DNA of 64,000 nucleotides from Cyanobium sp. N.Huapi 1H5 (GCF_024345535.1 NZ_JAGQBH010000004.1:186001-250000), one strand, 5' to 3'. Positions 1 through 9,138 are shown, numbered from the stretch's first letter. Numbers and translations are program-made. Notes: generated from the letters alone by a model not told the origin.

Positions 1-605
1 AAAGGCAGCAGCTGGCGGCCGGCAAGCAGCAGCAGGGCCGCCATCATCACCATCAGCAGCACGGTGGCCAGACCCCCGAGGGCCCGGCTGCAGCGCTGCG
101 CCAGCTCAGGCTGCCACTGCCCCAGCAGCAGCCCGGCGACCACCGGCAGCACCTGCACCTTCAGCACCTGGCCCGCCACCTGGCCCGGGGTGATCCCCCA
201 GTCGGCCACCTCCCAACCCCGGAGACCCGCGGCGGCGCGGAAGATCACCTCCATCAGCGGAACCGTGACGATCGCCAGCAGCGCCGCGCCGATCTGCAGC
301 CGCGCGGCCAGCTCGGCCGTACCGCCGCTGCTGCGCACCCGGAACAGGATCAGGGGGGCGCTGGGACAGGCCAGCATCAGGGCCATGGCCACCCAGGCGG
401 GCCGGCTCAACAGGCCATGGAGGGGCATCAGCACCAGGGCCAGCCCGGCGAGGGGCACCAGCACGCAGGTGCCCAGCAGCACGCGCCCGAGGAAGGCGGG
501 GCGATCCCTGAGCAGCAGGAACGGGTAGTGCTTCAGCCCCAGGCCCAGGCTGAACATCAGGGTGACGATCGTGGCCGAGACCAGAACGCCGGCGGCTTCG
601 CGCAT
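1..605 (-). CDS. BASS-like membrane transporter (3' end missing)
   Basis: The minus-strand frame starts at ATG 605 and runs off the left edge after about 201 residues without a stop. It is almost wholly hydrophobic, with about six membrane-spanning stretches. A segment reading ALMLACPSAPL resembles the helix-breaking motif of bile acid:sodium symporter (BASS) superfamily proteins, so it is probably a secondary transporter of organic anions. It starts 5 bp after the stop of the DUF202 gene and ends the sulfatase-led run of minus-strand genes. Its substrate could be a sulfated compound or a desulfation product, but that is inference from position only. The family call is moderate because the C-terminal half is absent. 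Confidence 0.6.
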   Translation of the reverse strand, partial: MREAAGVLVSATIVTLMFSLGLGLKHYPFLLLRDRPAFLGRVLLGTCVLVPLAGLALVLMPLHGLLSRPAWVAMALMLACPSAPLILFRVRSSGGTAELAARLQIGAALLAIVTVPLMEVIFRAAAGLRGWEVADWGITPGQVAGQVLKVQVLPVVAGLLLGQWQPELAQRCSRALGGLATVLLMVMMAALLLLAGRQLLP

Positions 606-610
606 GGTGA

Positions 611-997
611 TCAACCGAGAGGGGAACCCATCACCAGCAGCACAAAGGCGAAGACACCGATGAGGGTGAGGGCCATCGCCGTGATGGTGCTGATCGAACG
701 CTGATCGGTATAGAGAAAGTCGTCACGCCGGATCAGCTTGAGCGTGCGCAGGTGCTGGCGGGTCGCCGCGGCCATCGCCAGGATGCCGACGAGCACGAAA
801 CCGATGGACACCAGGCGCACGCTCAGCCCGGCGTGGTCGCTGCCCTGGAAGCGGCTGCCGTTGATGGCGCCGATGATCTTGTCGAGGCCGAAGCCGAAGC
901 TGATCAGTGAGAGGCAGGTGCGGATCCAGGCCATCAGCGTGCGCTCAGCCGCCGCCCGGTTGCGCTCCTTCGCCAGTTCGTTGTTGAGGTTGGCCAT
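611..997 (-). CDS. DUF202 (YidH-type) inner-membrane protein
   Basis: This is a 128-residue protein. The N-terminal stretch NELAKERNRAAAERTLMAWIR is the signature of DUF202/YidH small membrane proteins: a charged amphipathic head followed by an AWIRT helix. Three hydrophobic segments follow (about residues 27-45, 60-80 and 105-125). The family has no established biochemical role. The gene directly abuts the DUF1622 gene (stop at 998, start at 997) and is followed 5 bp later by the transporter, so co-transcription is very likely. It is the usual family length and looks intact. Confidence 0.85.
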   Translation of the reverse strand: MANLNNELAKERNRAAAERTLMAWIRTCLSLISFGFGLDKIIGAINGSRFQGSDHAGLSVRLVSIGFVLVGILAMAAATRQHLRTLKLIRRDDFLYTDQRSISTITAMALTLIGVFAFVLLVMGSPLG

Positions 998-1420
998 CTA
1001 GGGGGAGAGGGGCTCGGGGGTGGAACTCTGCTGACGCTGCTGGCGCTGGGCCTCCTCGAACTTCATCTCCAGCTCCACCTCCCGGCCGAGGAAGACGTTG
1101 AGGAAGGTGCGGATCACGGCGATGACACCCAGCTGGATCAGGTTCTGGTTGGAGGGGGCCGTCGTGGTGGCGACGATATCGGCGGCCAGCTGGAACTCCA
1201 GGGCCATCGACAGCCAGCTGCCGAAAGTGAGGCGGAGGCTGTTGAAGCGCCGGCTGACGGGTTCGCGGCGGTGGCGGCCGGGGCCCAGCCTCTGGCGCAC
1301 GGCCTGGAGCAGGGTGGCCGCGAACCCCAGCGCCACGCACACCAGCGACACGCCTTCGAGCACGAAGCGCAGGCCGACGGCGAACCGCTCGAGCCACTCC
1401 ACCAGGGGAAACTCCGCCAT
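998..1420 (-). CDS. DUF1622 family membrane protein
   Basis: This is a 140-residue protein. A first membrane helix lies near residues 18-40, followed by a conserved amphipathic segment (FNSLRLTFGSWLSMALEFQL) and a second helix leading into FLGREVELEMKFEE, the pattern of DUF1622. The function of the family is unknown. The gene starts 3 bp after the stop of the formylglycine-generating enzyme gene and abuts the DUF202 gene, so it belongs to the sulfatase transcription unit. DUF1622 and DUF202 proteins may act as a pair of membrane accessory factors here, but this is only inferred from their tight linkage. Confidence 0.85.
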   Translation of the reverse strand: MAEFPLVEWLERFAVGLRFVLEGVSLVCVALGFAATLLQAVRQRLGPGRHRREPVSRRFNSLRLTFGSWLSMALEFQLAADIVATTTAPSNQNLIQLGVIAVIRTFLNVFLGREVELEMKFEEAQRQQRQQSSTPEPLSP

Positions 1421-1423
1421 GGA

Positions 1424-2386
1424 TCAGCCCCTCACGATGCAGCGGAAGCCCATGTGGCAGGTGGAGGTGTCGATCCCCTGGGCCATGCGGGCGGCGGGCC
1501 GGTAGCGGCAGCAGTAGCTGGGGGCGCACAGAAAGGACCCGCCCTTCACCACCTTGCGCGGCTGGTTCCCGTGCTGGGAGCCCGGATCGATGCTGGCCTG
1601 CCGGCAACACCCTTCGGGTTGGACGCCCGTGGCGGCGTGGTCGCCGTACCAGTCGTCGGTCCACTCCCAGACGTTGCCGATCATGTCGAGCAGGCCGTAG
1701 CCGTTCGGCGGGAAGGCCCCCACCGGCGAGGTGCGCTCCCAGCCGTCCAGCAGGCTGTTGTGGTGGGGGAAGTCCCCCTGGAAGGTGTTGGCCATGGGCC
1801 GGCCGCCGGGGTGCAGCTCGTCCCCCCAGGCGAACTCACCCGCCTCGCGGCCGCCGCGGGCGGCCCGTTCCCACTCGGCCTCGCCGGGCAGCTGCTTGCC
1901 GGCCCAGGCGGCGTAGGCCGCCGCGTCCCCATGGGCCACATGCACCACGGGATGGTGCTCCCGCGTTCGGATGGAGCTGCCGGGTCCTTCGGGGTGGCGC
2001 CAGCAGGCCCCCGGCAGGTACTGCCACCAGCGGTAGGGATCGCCCGTGCCGATCGGCCCGGGCGGCGGCACGAACACGATCGAGGCCGGGGCCAGCAGCT
2101 CCGGCAGGGCTCCGGGATAGTCGGCCGGATCGGCCGGCCGCTCCGCCAGGGTGATGTGCCCCGTGGCCTTGACGAACTTCTGGAACTGGGCGTTGGTGAC
2201 CGGGGTGCGGTCGATCCAGAAGCCCCCCACCGCCACCCGGTGGGCCGGGGCCTCCTCCGGGTAGTGGTGGTCGGAGCCCATCGCGAAGGTGCCGGGCGGA
2301 ATCCAGACCATGTCCCGCGCCGGCGGGCGCCCCGGCCGGGGGGCCTGGGCGGATCGCGTCGGTGAGGGGGAGCGCTCCGGGGTCAT
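1424..2386 (-). CDS. Formylglycine-generating enzyme (sulfatase-modifying factor)
   Basis: This 320-residue SUMF1/FGE-fold protein probably oxidises the active-site Cys of the neighbouring sulfatase to formylglycine. It opens near residue 29 with MVWIPPGTFAMGSD, typical of FGE-sulfatase domains, and contains GEAEWERAARGG and GNVWEWTDDWYG. Near the C-terminus, GGSFLCAPSYCCRYRPAARM carries two cysteines five residues apart (about C287 and C292). These match the catalytic Cys pair of the copper-dependent aerobic FGE; many structural FGE-fold proteins lack this pair. The gene lies 25 bp downstream of the sulfatase in the same direction, the classic arrangement of enzyme and maturase. Confidence 0.93.
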   Translation of the reverse strand: MTPERSPSPTRSAQAPRPGRPPARDMVWIPPGTFAMGSDHHYPEEAPAHRVAVGGFWIDRTPVTNAQFQKFVKATGHITLAERPADPADYPGALPELLAPASIVFVPPPGPIGTGDPYRWWQYLPGACWRHPEGPGSSIRTREHHPVVHVAHGDAAAYAAWAGKQLPGEAEWERAARGGREAGEFAWGDELHPGGRPMANTFQGDFPHHNSLLDGWERTSPVGAFPPNGYGLLDMIGNVWEWTDDWYGDHAATGVQPEGCCRQASIDPGSQHGNQPRKVVKGGSFLCAPSYCCRYRPAARMAQGIDTSTCHMGFRCIVRG

Positions 2387-2411
2387 GGCGGGGGTGACGG
2401 CGGCGAGCCCC

Positions 2412-3929
2412 TCAGTGGCCGCCGCTGGCGGCGGCGGTCATCTTGGCGATCACATCCTCCAGGGAGAAGCTGGCCGCCTTCTGGCGGGGCGGATAGGCCT
2501 GGAACGTGGCCAGGAACCGACTCGCGATCACCTGGGCCGGCACCAGGGCGAAGGCGTGGTCGAGCATCCAGTCCCAGTAGGTGTTGGAGGTGATGTCGGC
2601 CCGCTCGTAGGGATCGGTGAGCAGGTTGAAGATCTTCGGCACCCGCAGCGGCGTGAAGGGCTCCGCCCAGACCTGCAGCGTGCCGGTGGCGCGCTGCTCC
2701 ATGAAGACGAACTTCCAGTTGTCGTAGCGCAGGCCGGTGAGATCGCCGTCGTCGGAGAAGTAGAAGAACTCCACCCGGGGGCTCTTGTCGCTCTGGCCGG
2801 TCCAGTAGTCGAGCATGTTGTAGCCATCCAGGTGGATCTTGAAGGTCTTGGATCCCACCGTGTGGCCCTCCAGGAGCTTCTCCTTGATCTGGGGTTCGCC
2901 GGCCGCCGCCAGCAGGGTGGGCAGCCAGTCGAGATGGCTGACGATGCCGGTGTAGAGGGTGCCGGGCGCGATCTTCCCGGGCCAGCGCACCAGGGCCGGC
3001 ACCCGGTAAGCCCCTTCCCAGTTGGAGTTCTTCTCGTTGCGGAACGGGGTCATGCCGGCGTCGGGCCAGCTGTTCATGTGGGGCCCGTTGTCGGTGCTGT
3101 ACATCACGATCGTGTCATCGGCGATGCCCAGCTCATCGAGCAGGTCGAGCATCTCGCCGATGCAGTTGTCGTGATAGATCATCACGTCGTGGTACTCCGA
3201 CTGCCACCGCCCCGACTGGCCGATGTCCTGGGGACGGGCATGGGTGCGGAAGTGCATGTGGGTGGTGTTGAACCACACGAAGAAGGGCTCTCCTGAGGCC
3301 ACGGCATCACGGATGAAGCGCTTGGCCTCGGCGAGGAACTCCTCATCGCAGTTCTGCATCCGCTTCTTGGTGAGCGGGCCGGTGTTCTCGATCCGCTGGG
3401 TGCCATCACCGTTGGCCCAGCAGTGCAGCACGCCGCGGGGGCCGAAGTTCTTCTGGAAATCGGGGAAGTCCTCCGGCTTGGGATAGTCGGGCAGCTCCGG
3501 CTCCTCCTCGGCGTTGAGGTGGTATAGGTTGCCGAAGAACTCGTCGAAGCCGTGCATCGTCGGCAGATGCTCGTCGCGGTCGCCGAAGTGGTTCTTGCCG
3601 AACTGGCCGGTGCGGTAGCCCAGCGGCTGCAGCAGCTCGGCGATGGTGGGATCCTCGGCGCGGTAACCCAGCTCGGCGCCCGGCAGCCCCACCTTGCTGA
3701 GGCCGGTGCGGAACACGCTCTGGCCGGAGATGAAGGCCGCCCGGCCGGCGGTGCAGCTCTGCTCGGCGTAGTAGTGGATGAAGCGGCCGCCCTCCCTGGC
3801 GACCCGGTCGATGTTGGGGGTCTGGTACCCCATCAGGCCGTCGCTGTAGCAGCTGAGGTTGCTCTGGCCGATGTCATCGCCCCAGAGGATGAGGATGTTG
3901 GGCTGGCCGTTGGGCATGGCGGGGAACAC
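2412..3929 (-). CDS. Arylsulfatase, type I (Cys-type)
   Basis: This 505-residue alkaline-phosphatase-superfamily sulfatase hydrolyses sulfate esters. Metal-binding WGDD lies near residue 18. The sulfatase signature reads SCTAGRAAF at residues 58-66, with C59 the residue to be converted to formylglycine and R63 its partner. Further active-site segments are GKNHFGD, TTHMHF and YSTDNGPH, the last giving the Asp-Asn metal ligands. The C-terminal SLEDVIAKM ending resembles periplasmic arylsulfatases of similar length, but no signal peptide is visible. An in-frame ATG four codons downstream (MPNGQP) may be the real start. Next to a Cys-type FGE, this forms a self-sufficient sulfatase module. The substrate is unknown. 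Confidence 0.93.
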   Translation of the reverse strand: MFPAMPNGQPNILILWGDDIGQSNLSCYSDGLMGYQTPNIDRVAREGGRFIHYYAEQSCTAGRAAFISGQSVFRTGLSKVGLPGAELGYRAEDPTIAELLQPLGYRTGQFGKNHFGDRDEHLPTMHGFDEFFGNLYHLNAEEEPELPDYPKPEDFPDFQKNFGPRGVLHCWANGDGTQRIENTGPLTKKRMQNCDEEFLAEAKRFIRDAVASGEPFFVWFNTTHMHFRTHARPQDIGQSGRWQSEYHDVMIYHDNCIGEMLDLLDELGIADDTIVMYSTDNGPHMNSWPDAGMTPFRNEKNSNWEGAYRVPALVRWPGKIAPGTLYTGIVSHLDWLPTLLAAAGEPQIKEKLLEGHTVGSKTFKIHLDGYNMLDYWTGQSDKSPRVEFFYFSDDGDLTGLRYDNWKFVFMEQRATGTLQVWAEPFTPLRVPKIFNLLTDPYERADITSNTYWDWMLDHAFALVPAQVIASRFLATFQAYPPRQKAASFSLEDVIAKMTAAASGGH

Positions 3930-3981
3930 CCGGCGGGTGAGGAAGTGGGGTAGGAAGAGGGCTCAGGTCCCCAGTTGTCAC

Positions 3982-5019
3982 GTGACGGTCGCCACGGATC
4001 CGGAGGACACGCCCCCAAAGGATGCACAGAGCGGAGCGATCCGAACACTCAAAAAGTGCGGTTCCGCCGTTCCCGTCTCCCGGTCCGTCCAGGACATCGC
4101 CCGCCTGGAGGCGGTGCTCAGCCCCCTGCTGCCGGTGCAGCTCACCCAGCTCGCCGGCGGCCGCCTGCACAGCGAGCTGCTGGCCCTCGACCTGGGGGCT
4201 CTCCAGGTCCTGCGCCTGCGCTTCGATCGGCCCCTGCACGCGGGTGGGGCCAAACCCGGTGGCCGGCAGCTGATCGCCCTCGACCTGGAGGAGACCCCGG
4301 GCCGGCCCGTGATGCGCTCCCACGGCCTGGAGCTGCCGGCCACGGCGTTCTTCGGCCTCGCCGCAGGCGGTGAGATCCACCTCAGCACCCCCGAGCGCTG
4401 CAGCCTGGCGCTGCTGAGCCTGGATCGGGCCACCTTCCTGCAGTGGGCCCTGGAGCTGGGCGGACCGGGGCTGGAGGAGCAGCTGGAGGGTGTCAACTGG
4501 GAGGCGATCGATCCGCTGCGCTTCCAGGGGGTGAGGGCCTGCCTGCGCCGGATCTTCTGCCTGGCCGAACGGTCGCCGGCCCTGCTGGAGGACCCGGCGA
4601 TCCCCCGGCGGCTGGGCGGGGATCTGGTGCCCCTGCTGGTGGAGGCCCTGGTGCACCGCAGCGGCCACGGGGAGCGGCTGGCCAGGCCGCCGGCCCGGAT
4701 TGAGCTGGTGAAGGCGGCCCAGGCCTGGATGGCGGAGCATCCCCACGAACCGATCAGCCTCGATGGGCTCTGCCGCCAGGTCGCGGCCGGTCGGCGCAGC
4801 CTGCTGCAGGGGTTCCGGGAGCACCTGGGGATGGGCCCGATGGCCTACCTCAAGATCCGTCGCCTGCACGGCGTGCGGCAGGCCCTGCTGGCGGCCGATC
4901 CGCAGGCCACGACGATCTCCCAGCTGGCCGCTCAGTGGGGATTCATGAACGCGGGGCACTTCGCCCGCGATTACCACAGCCTGTTCGGCGAACATCCCCG
5001 GACCAGCCTCCGGGCCTGA
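3982..5019 (+). CDS. AraC-family transcriptional regulator
   Basis: This protein has about 345 residues. The C-terminal 100 carry a double helix-turn-helix of AraC type (SLDGLCRQVAAGRRSLLQGF, then TTISQLAAQWGFMNAGHFARDY and FGEHPRTSLRA). The N-terminal part has no recognisable ligand domain name but includes a cupin-like stretch. No good ATG lies close to the conserved region. GTG at 3982 is preferred because more upstream starts would overlap the divergent sulfatase gene (start 3929). The gene is divergent from the sulfatase cluster with a 52-bp gap and lies upstream of the outer-membrane protein gene. It is the obvious candidate regulator of both, by position. Confidence 0.85.
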   Translation: MTVATDPEDTPPKDAQSGAIRTLKKCGSAVPVSRSVQDIARLEAVLSPLLPVQLTQLAGGRLHSELLALDLGALQVLRLRFDRPLHAGGAKPGGRQLIALDLEETPGRPVMRSHGLELPATAFFGLAAGGEIHLSTPERCSLALLSLDRATFLQWALELGGPGLEEQLEGVNWEAIDPLRFQGVRACLRRIFCLAERSPALLEDPAIPRRLGGDLVPLLVEALVHRSGHGERLARPPARIELVKAAQAWMAEHPHEPISLDGLCRQVAAGRRSLLQGFREHLGMGPMAYLKIRRLHGVRQALLAADPQATTISQLAAQWGFMNAGHFARDYHSLFGEHPRTSLRA

Positions 5020-5045
5020 GCATCCTGACCTCCCCTCCCCTCCCC

Positions 5046-6044
5046 ATGAACGAGAGCAAGCCCCGCCCGGTGCCTGTCCTGGCCAGCCTGGCCCTGGCGC
5101 TGCCGGCCCTGTGGCCGGCGGCGGGCCTGGCCGAGCCGGCCCGGGGCCGTGCGCCGGAGGCCACCTGGATCGGCCAGGAGCTGCGCCTGCCCCAACCGAC
5201 CCCGGCGCTGGAGACCGCCCAGGCGGAACCGGCGCCCGGGGAGACGGCCCCGGCCAGCCCCTCCGCCCCCCTGTGGAGCGGCACGGTCGAGCTGTACGGC
5301 TTCGCGCCGCTGCGCTCCACCGGCTCGGTCACCATCCGGGGCCAGGAGGCGGAGGTGGACCAGGACCTGGGGGAGATCCTCGACGTGCTGCGCTTCGCCG
5401 CGTCGGCCCGCGGCAGCATCGAGAAGGGCCGCGTGGGACTCCAGGGCGACCTCTGGTACATCAACCTCGGGGACCAGGCCAGCCGCCTGGTGGGTCCCCG
5501 CAGCCTGTTCACGACCACGGCCGATGTGGGCCAGACGCTGGGGATCTACGACCTCGCCCTGCGCTACCGCTTCGGGGAGCGGGAATCGGCGATCGGCAAG
5601 CCCGGCACCTACTCCGTGATCCCCTATGCCGGAATACGGCTGATCGATGGCCGCCTGAGCCTGGCCGCCACCCTCGATGGCCCCTTCGGCCGCACCCTGC
5701 TGGAGCCCAGCCGCGGTCTTCAGCGGACCTGGGTGCAGCCCCTGGTGGGCACCCAGGCCAGCGTGTTCCTCTCGCCGCGCCTGCGGGCCTTCGCCCGCGG
5801 CGACATCGGCGGCTTCGGTCTGGCCGGCCAGCAGGACCTCAGCGGCAACGCCCAGGTGGGCCTGGGCTACGCCATCGGCGACAACACCGACCTGAACGTC
5901 TCCTGGCGCTACATGGGCCTGAAGTGGAACAACGGCGACGCCCAGTCCAACGGTTTCGTCAGCAACCTGAACGGCATCGAAATCGGTGTGAAGTTCTTCT
6001 TCGGGGGCGCGCCCAGGGGCACGGCGGTGGCCAGCACGCCCTGA
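5046..6044 (+). CDS. Outer-membrane beta-barrel protein
   Basis: This 332-residue protein starts at ATG 5046, 26 bp after the AraC-type gene. An N-terminal signal peptide (hydrophobic LASLALALPALWP, ending near AGLAEPA) precedes a Pro/Ala/Glu-rich linker. Alternating beta-strand patterns follow from about residue 80, such as GTVELYGFAPL, YSVIPYAGIRLI and LNVSWRYMGLKW. It ends with GIEIGVKFFFGG, an aromatic-rich last strand typical of outer-membrane barrels, although a short tail of about 12 residues follows. It resembles cyanobacterial hypothetical outer-membrane proteins rather than classical SLH-domain porins. It could admit substrates for the adjacent sulfatase, but this is inference. Confidence 0.75.
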   Translation: MNESKPRPVPVLASLALALPALWPAAGLAEPARGRAPEATWIGQELRLPQPTPALETAQAEPAPGETAPASPSAPLWSGTVELYGFAPLRSTGSVTIRGQEAEVDQDLGEILDVLRFAASARGSIEKGRVGLQGDLWYINLGDQASRLVGPRSLFTTTADVGQTLGIYDLALRYRFGERESAIGKPGTYSVIPYAGIRLIDGRLSLAATLDGPFGRTLLEPSRGLQRTWVQPLVGTQASVFLSPRLRAFARGDIGGFGLAGQQDLSGNAQVGLGYAIGDNTDLNVSWRYMGLKWNNGDAQSNGFVSNLNGIEIGVKFFFGGAPRGTAVASTP

Positions 6045-6047
6045 GGC

Positions 6048-6230
6048 TCAGAAACTCGGCAGCTTGAGCATCAGCTCACAGAGCTGGGGGCTGGGCAGCT
6101 CCTGACCCAGCAGCGGGGCGACCAGGGCGGCCAGGGGCCGCAGCCGGCAGGGCCAGATGGCCCGCTCGGTGAGGCGGCCGGCCTGGAAGGCGCCGAGCAC
6201 CAGCACCGCCACCAGCAGGGTGCGCTTCAC
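6048..6230 (-). CDS. Small single-span membrane protein downstream of glyQ
   Basis: This is a 60-residue protein starting with GTG at 6230. The start overlaps the glyQ stop in a GTGA tetranucleotide, a typical translationally coupled arrangement. The N-terminus [20 protein letters not shown] is one membrane helix or an uncleaved signal anchor, and the rest is short and hydrophobic with two Cys. No family is recognised. The tight coupling to glyQ is the main evidence that it is real. It is convergent with the outer-membrane gene with a gap of 3 bp. Confidence 0.55.
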   Translation of the reverse strand: MKRTLLVAVLVLGAFQAGRLTERAIWPCRLRPLAALVAPLLGQELPSPQLCELMLKLPSF

Positions 6231-7105
6231 GCCGGCGGGGCGTCCAGCAGGGGGAAGCCCAGGGCGCGGCGCTCCTCCAGCCAGGCTTCGGCCACCTGAC
6301 GCGCCAGGTGGCGGATGCGGCCGATGGTGGCGGTGCGCTCGGTCACCGAGATCACGCCGCGGGCCTCCAGCAGGTTGAAGGTGTGGCTGCACTTGAGCAC
6401 GTGGTCGAGGGCCGGGGCCGGCAGACCGGCCGCCACCAGATCGGCGGCCTCGGCCTCATGCAGGGCGAACAGCTGCAGCAGGCGTTCGGGGTTGGAGGCC
6501 TCGAAGTTGTAGGTGCACTGCCCCTTCTCGAAGGGCAGCCAGATGTCGCCGTAGCTGCGCTCGGCGTTCCAGCGCAGGTCCCAGATGCTCTCCACGTCCT
6601 GGAGGTACATCGCCAGGCGCTCGAGGCCGTAGGTGATCTCGATCGACACCGGCCGGCAGTCGAGGCCGCCGCACTGCTGGAAATAGGTGAACTGGGTCAC
6701 CTCCATGCCGTCGAGCCACACTTCCCAGCCCACACCCCAGGCCCCGAGGGTGGGGGATTCCCAGTTGTCCTCCACGAAGCGGATGTCATGGTCGGCGGCG
6801 TGGATGCCCAGGGTTTCAAGGGAGGCCAGGTAGGTCTCCTGGATGGCATCCGGGGAGGGCTTGATCAGCACCTGGTACTGGAAGTAGTGCTGGGCCCGGT
6901 TGGGGTTGTCGCCGTAGCGGCCGTCGGTGGGGCGCCGGCAGGGCTCGGGGTAGGCCACCGCCCAGGGCTCCGGGCCGATCGCCCGCAGCACGGTGTGGGG
7001 GCTCATGGTGCCGGCGCCCTTCTCCGTGTCGTAGGGCTGCAGGATCAGGCAACCCTGGTCGGCCCAGAACCGGTTGAGGCTGGCGATGATGTCCTGGAAG
7101 AGCAT
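6227..7105 (-). CDS. glyQ: Glycine--tRNA ligase, alpha subunit
   Basis: This 292-residue protein is the full usual length. It starts [19 protein letters not shown], and characteristic blocks such as [34 protein letters not shown] and [10 protein letters not shown] identify the alpha chain of the bacterial heterotetrameric glycyl-tRNA synthetase. It charges tRNA-Gly together with the beta subunit (GlyS), which is not in this window. Separate glyQ and glyS loci are normal in cyanobacteria. A GTGA overlap couples it to the small membrane protein downstream. Confidence 0.97.
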   Translation of the reverse strand: MLFQDIIASLNRFWADQGCLILQPYDTEKGAGTMSPHTVLRAIGPEPWAVAYPEPCRRPTDGRYGDNPNRAQHYFQYQVLIKPSPDAIQETYLASLETLGIHAADHDIRFVEDNWESPTLGAWGVGWEVWLDGMEVTQFTYFQQCGGLDCRPVSIEITYGLERLAMYLQDVESIWDLRWNAERSYGDIWLPFEKGQCTYNFEASNPERLLQLFALHEAEAADLVAAGLPAPALDHVLKCSHTFNLLEARGVISVTERTATIGRIRHLARQVAEAWLEERRALGFPLLDAPPA

Positions 7106-7204
7106 GGTGCGCCGGTCGGGTACGGGCCAGGACGGCAGGGAAGTCGGCTTGATGCTGCCAGATCGGTGATCGGCGATCGCGGTGGCCGGGCCGCCGGAGG
7201 TGCC

Positions 7205-7906
7205 TCAGGCCTGCAGCTCCAGCAAGCCCATCAGGCCGCCGGCCAGGGGGCGGTGGCGGGCCGCGGCGAAGCCGGCGGAGCGGGCCAGCTCCTCCTGGGC
7301 CGGGCCGGTGGGGAAGCGGGCCAGGCTCTCCTCCAGCCAGGCGTACTGCTCCGGCAGGCCCACGGCACGGGCGGCCGGCACCACCAGGCGGCGCAGATAG
7401 AAGCGCTGGAAGGCCGCCGGCACCGAGGCCGGATCGGGCCGGTTGAAATCCAGCACCGCCGCCCGCCCGCCGGGCCGCAGCAGGCGCCGCAGTTCCACCA
7501 GGCCGGCGGCCGGGTCGGCCAGGTTGCGCAGGCCGTAGGCCATCACCGCCCCGTCGGCCCAGCCGTCGGCCAGGCCGGTGGCCAGGGCATCACCCTGCTG
7601 CCACTGCAGGGGCAGCCAGGGCTGGAGCGCCGCCCGGCGCTGGGCGATGGCCAGCGGCGCGGCGGCCGCATCCAGGCCCAGCACCAGCCCGCCGGGCCGG
7701 ACGCGGGAGGCCAGCACCAGGGCCAGGTCGCCGGTGCCGCAGCAGATGTCGAGCAGGCGCTGGCCGGGGCGGGGGCACAACCAGAGCAGGGCCTGGCGCT
7801 TCCAGAGACGGTGCAGCCCCAGGCTGAGCAGATCGTTCAGCTGGTCGTAGCGGGGGGCGATGGTGTCGAACAGATCGCTGATCTGCCGGGGATCAACGGT
7901 GGCCAA
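7205..7906 (-). CDS. menG: MenG/UbiE-type quinone C-methyltransferase
   Basis: This 233-residue class I SAM methyltransferase has the UbiE/COQ5 signature: ISDLFDTIAPRYDQLNDLLS at the N-terminus, the SAM-binding LLDICCGTGDLAL, and MAYGLRNLADPAAGL. In cyanobacteria this enzyme performs the final ring methylation in phylloquinone (or plastoquinone-related menaquinone) synthesis for photosystem I. The length is normal. It lies downstream of the small membrane protein at 7938-8279 with a 31-bp gap, in the same direction. Confidence 0.93.
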   Translation of the reverse strand: MATVDPRQISDLFDTIAPRYDQLNDLLSLGLHRLWKRQALLWLCPRPGQRLLDICCGTGDLALVLASRVRPGGLVLGLDAAAAPLAIAQRRAALQPWLPLQWQQGDALATGLADGWADGAVMAYGLRNLADPAAGLVELRRLLRPGGRAAVLDFNRPDPASVPAAFQRFYLRRLVVPAARAVGLPEQYAWLEESLARFPTGPAQEELARSAGFAAARHRPLAGGLMGLLELQA

Positions 7907-7937
7907 ATCGGGGCGGAATCGGGGGTGGGACCGGGCC

Positions 7938-8279
7938 TCAGCCCTCGCCCTGCAGGGTCAGGGAGTCGTCCCAGGGCAGCACGATCGCATCCAGGCTGAC
8001 GCCGGAGACCTCATGCTCGGGGGCCACCAGACCGCGGGCCTCGAGCCGCACGGGGCTGGTGAAGGTGAGCACCATCACGGTGGCCAGGCCCACCGCCGCC
8101 GAACAGACCATGCAGCCGGCGAGCATCAGGGAGAACTCGCGGCGATCGGTGGCGGCCTGCATCAGCTGGAGCGCCCAGGCCACCAGCGCGATCACCGCCA
8201 GCACCACCACCAGCGCGATGGCCGTGAACAGGGGCGTCGGCAGCAGCAGGAAAGCGTTCAACGATGCACCGGAGACCAC
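7938..8279 (-). CDS. Two-span membrane protein, function unknown
   Basis: This 113-residue protein has two clear membrane helices (about residues 15-40 and 55-75), followed by a soluble C-terminal part of about 40 residues (LEARGLVAPEHEVSGVSLDAI). I do not recognise a family. It has the look of a conserved picocyanobacterial hypothetical protein. It lies between hisF and menG, all on the minus strand, and is separated from menG by 31 bp, so co-transcription is plausible. The start ATG at 8279 is the first in the frame. Confidence 0.65.
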   Translation of the reverse strand: MVSGASLNAFLLLPTPLFTAIALVVVLAVIALVAWALQLMQAATDRREFSLMLAGCMVCSAAVGLATVMVLTFTSPVRLEARGLVAPEHEVSGVSLDAIVLPWDDSLTLQGEG

Positions 8280-8340
8280 GGACGTTACTCAATGTTACGG
8301 CGAGTGAAGGGGGGCTGCGATCGCCGCTGCCCTGGGCGAT

Positions 8341-9138
8341 TCAGCCCGCCGCCAGGGCCGTCAGCAGGGGCCGCACCGGCAGGCCCCGCAGCAGCAGGTC
8401 GGTCTTGATCTCCTCGACGGTGAGCACCCCGTCGTGCAGCAGGGAGGCCAGCAGGGCGGCCGAGGCTCCGGCGACCTCGAGGGCGGCGGCGATGTGGTCG
8501 ATGCAGCCGGCGCCGCCGGAGGCGATCACCGGCACCTCCACGGCCTCCACCACCGCCCGGGTCAGGGCCAGGTCGTAGCCCGCCTGGGTGCCGTCGCCGT
8601 CCATGGAGGTGAGCAGGATCTCCCCGGCCCCGAGCGCCACCACCCGCCGGGCCCAGGCCACCACATCGAGGCCGGTGTTCTCCCGCCCCCCCTTGACGAA
8701 CACGTCCCAGCCCGGGGGCTCCTCGCCGACGCTGGGGCGACGGCGGGCGTCGATGGCCACCACGATGCACTGGCAGCCGAAGCGATCGGCGCCGGCCGTC
8801 ACCAGCTCCGGGGTGCGGACCGCTGAGGAATTGAGGCTCACCTTGTCGGCGCCGGCCCGCAGCAGCTCGGTGATGCCCTCGACGCTGACGATGCCGCCGC
8901 CCACGGTGAAGGGGATCGTCACCGCCTCGGCGGTGCGGCGCACCATGTCGATGAGGGTGGCGCGGCCCTGGTGGCTGGCGGCGATGTCGAGGAAGACCAG
9001 TTCGTCGGCCCCGGAGGCGCTGTAGCGGCAGGCCAGTTCCACCGGGTCGCCGGCGTCGCGCAGCCCGACGAAATTGACCCCCTTCACCACCCTGCCGTCG
9101 GCCACGTCGAGACAGGGGATGATCCGCTTGGCTACCAC
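8341..9138 (-). CDS. hisF: Imidazole glycerol phosphate synthase, cyclase subunit
   Basis: This 265-residue (beta/alpha)8-barrel protein begins [20 protein letters not shown], the conserved HisF N-terminus. It carries IPFTVGGGI, the phosphate-binding VIASGGAG and the catalytic Asp pair ([19 protein letters not shown]). It forms imidazole glycerol phosphate and AICAR from PRFAR using ammonia from HisH. GTG at 9138 is chosen because the conserved region begins two codons later; the frame stays open further upstream but that part is antisense to the petP-like gene. It is divergent from that gene with a 43-bp gap holding both promoters. Confidence 0.96.
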   Translation of the reverse strand: MVAKRIIPCLDVADGRVVKGVNFVGLRDAGDPVELACRYSASGADELVFLDIAASHQGRATLIDMVRRTAEAVTIPFTVGGGIVSVEGITELLRAGADKVSLNSSAVRTPELVTAGADRFGCQCIVVAIDARRRPSVGEEPPGWDVFVKGGRENTGLDVVAWARRVVALGAGEILLTSMDGDGTQAGYDLALTRAVVEAVEVPVIASGGAGCIDHIAAALEVAGASAALLASLLHDGVLTVEEIKTDLLLRGLPVRPLLTALAAG

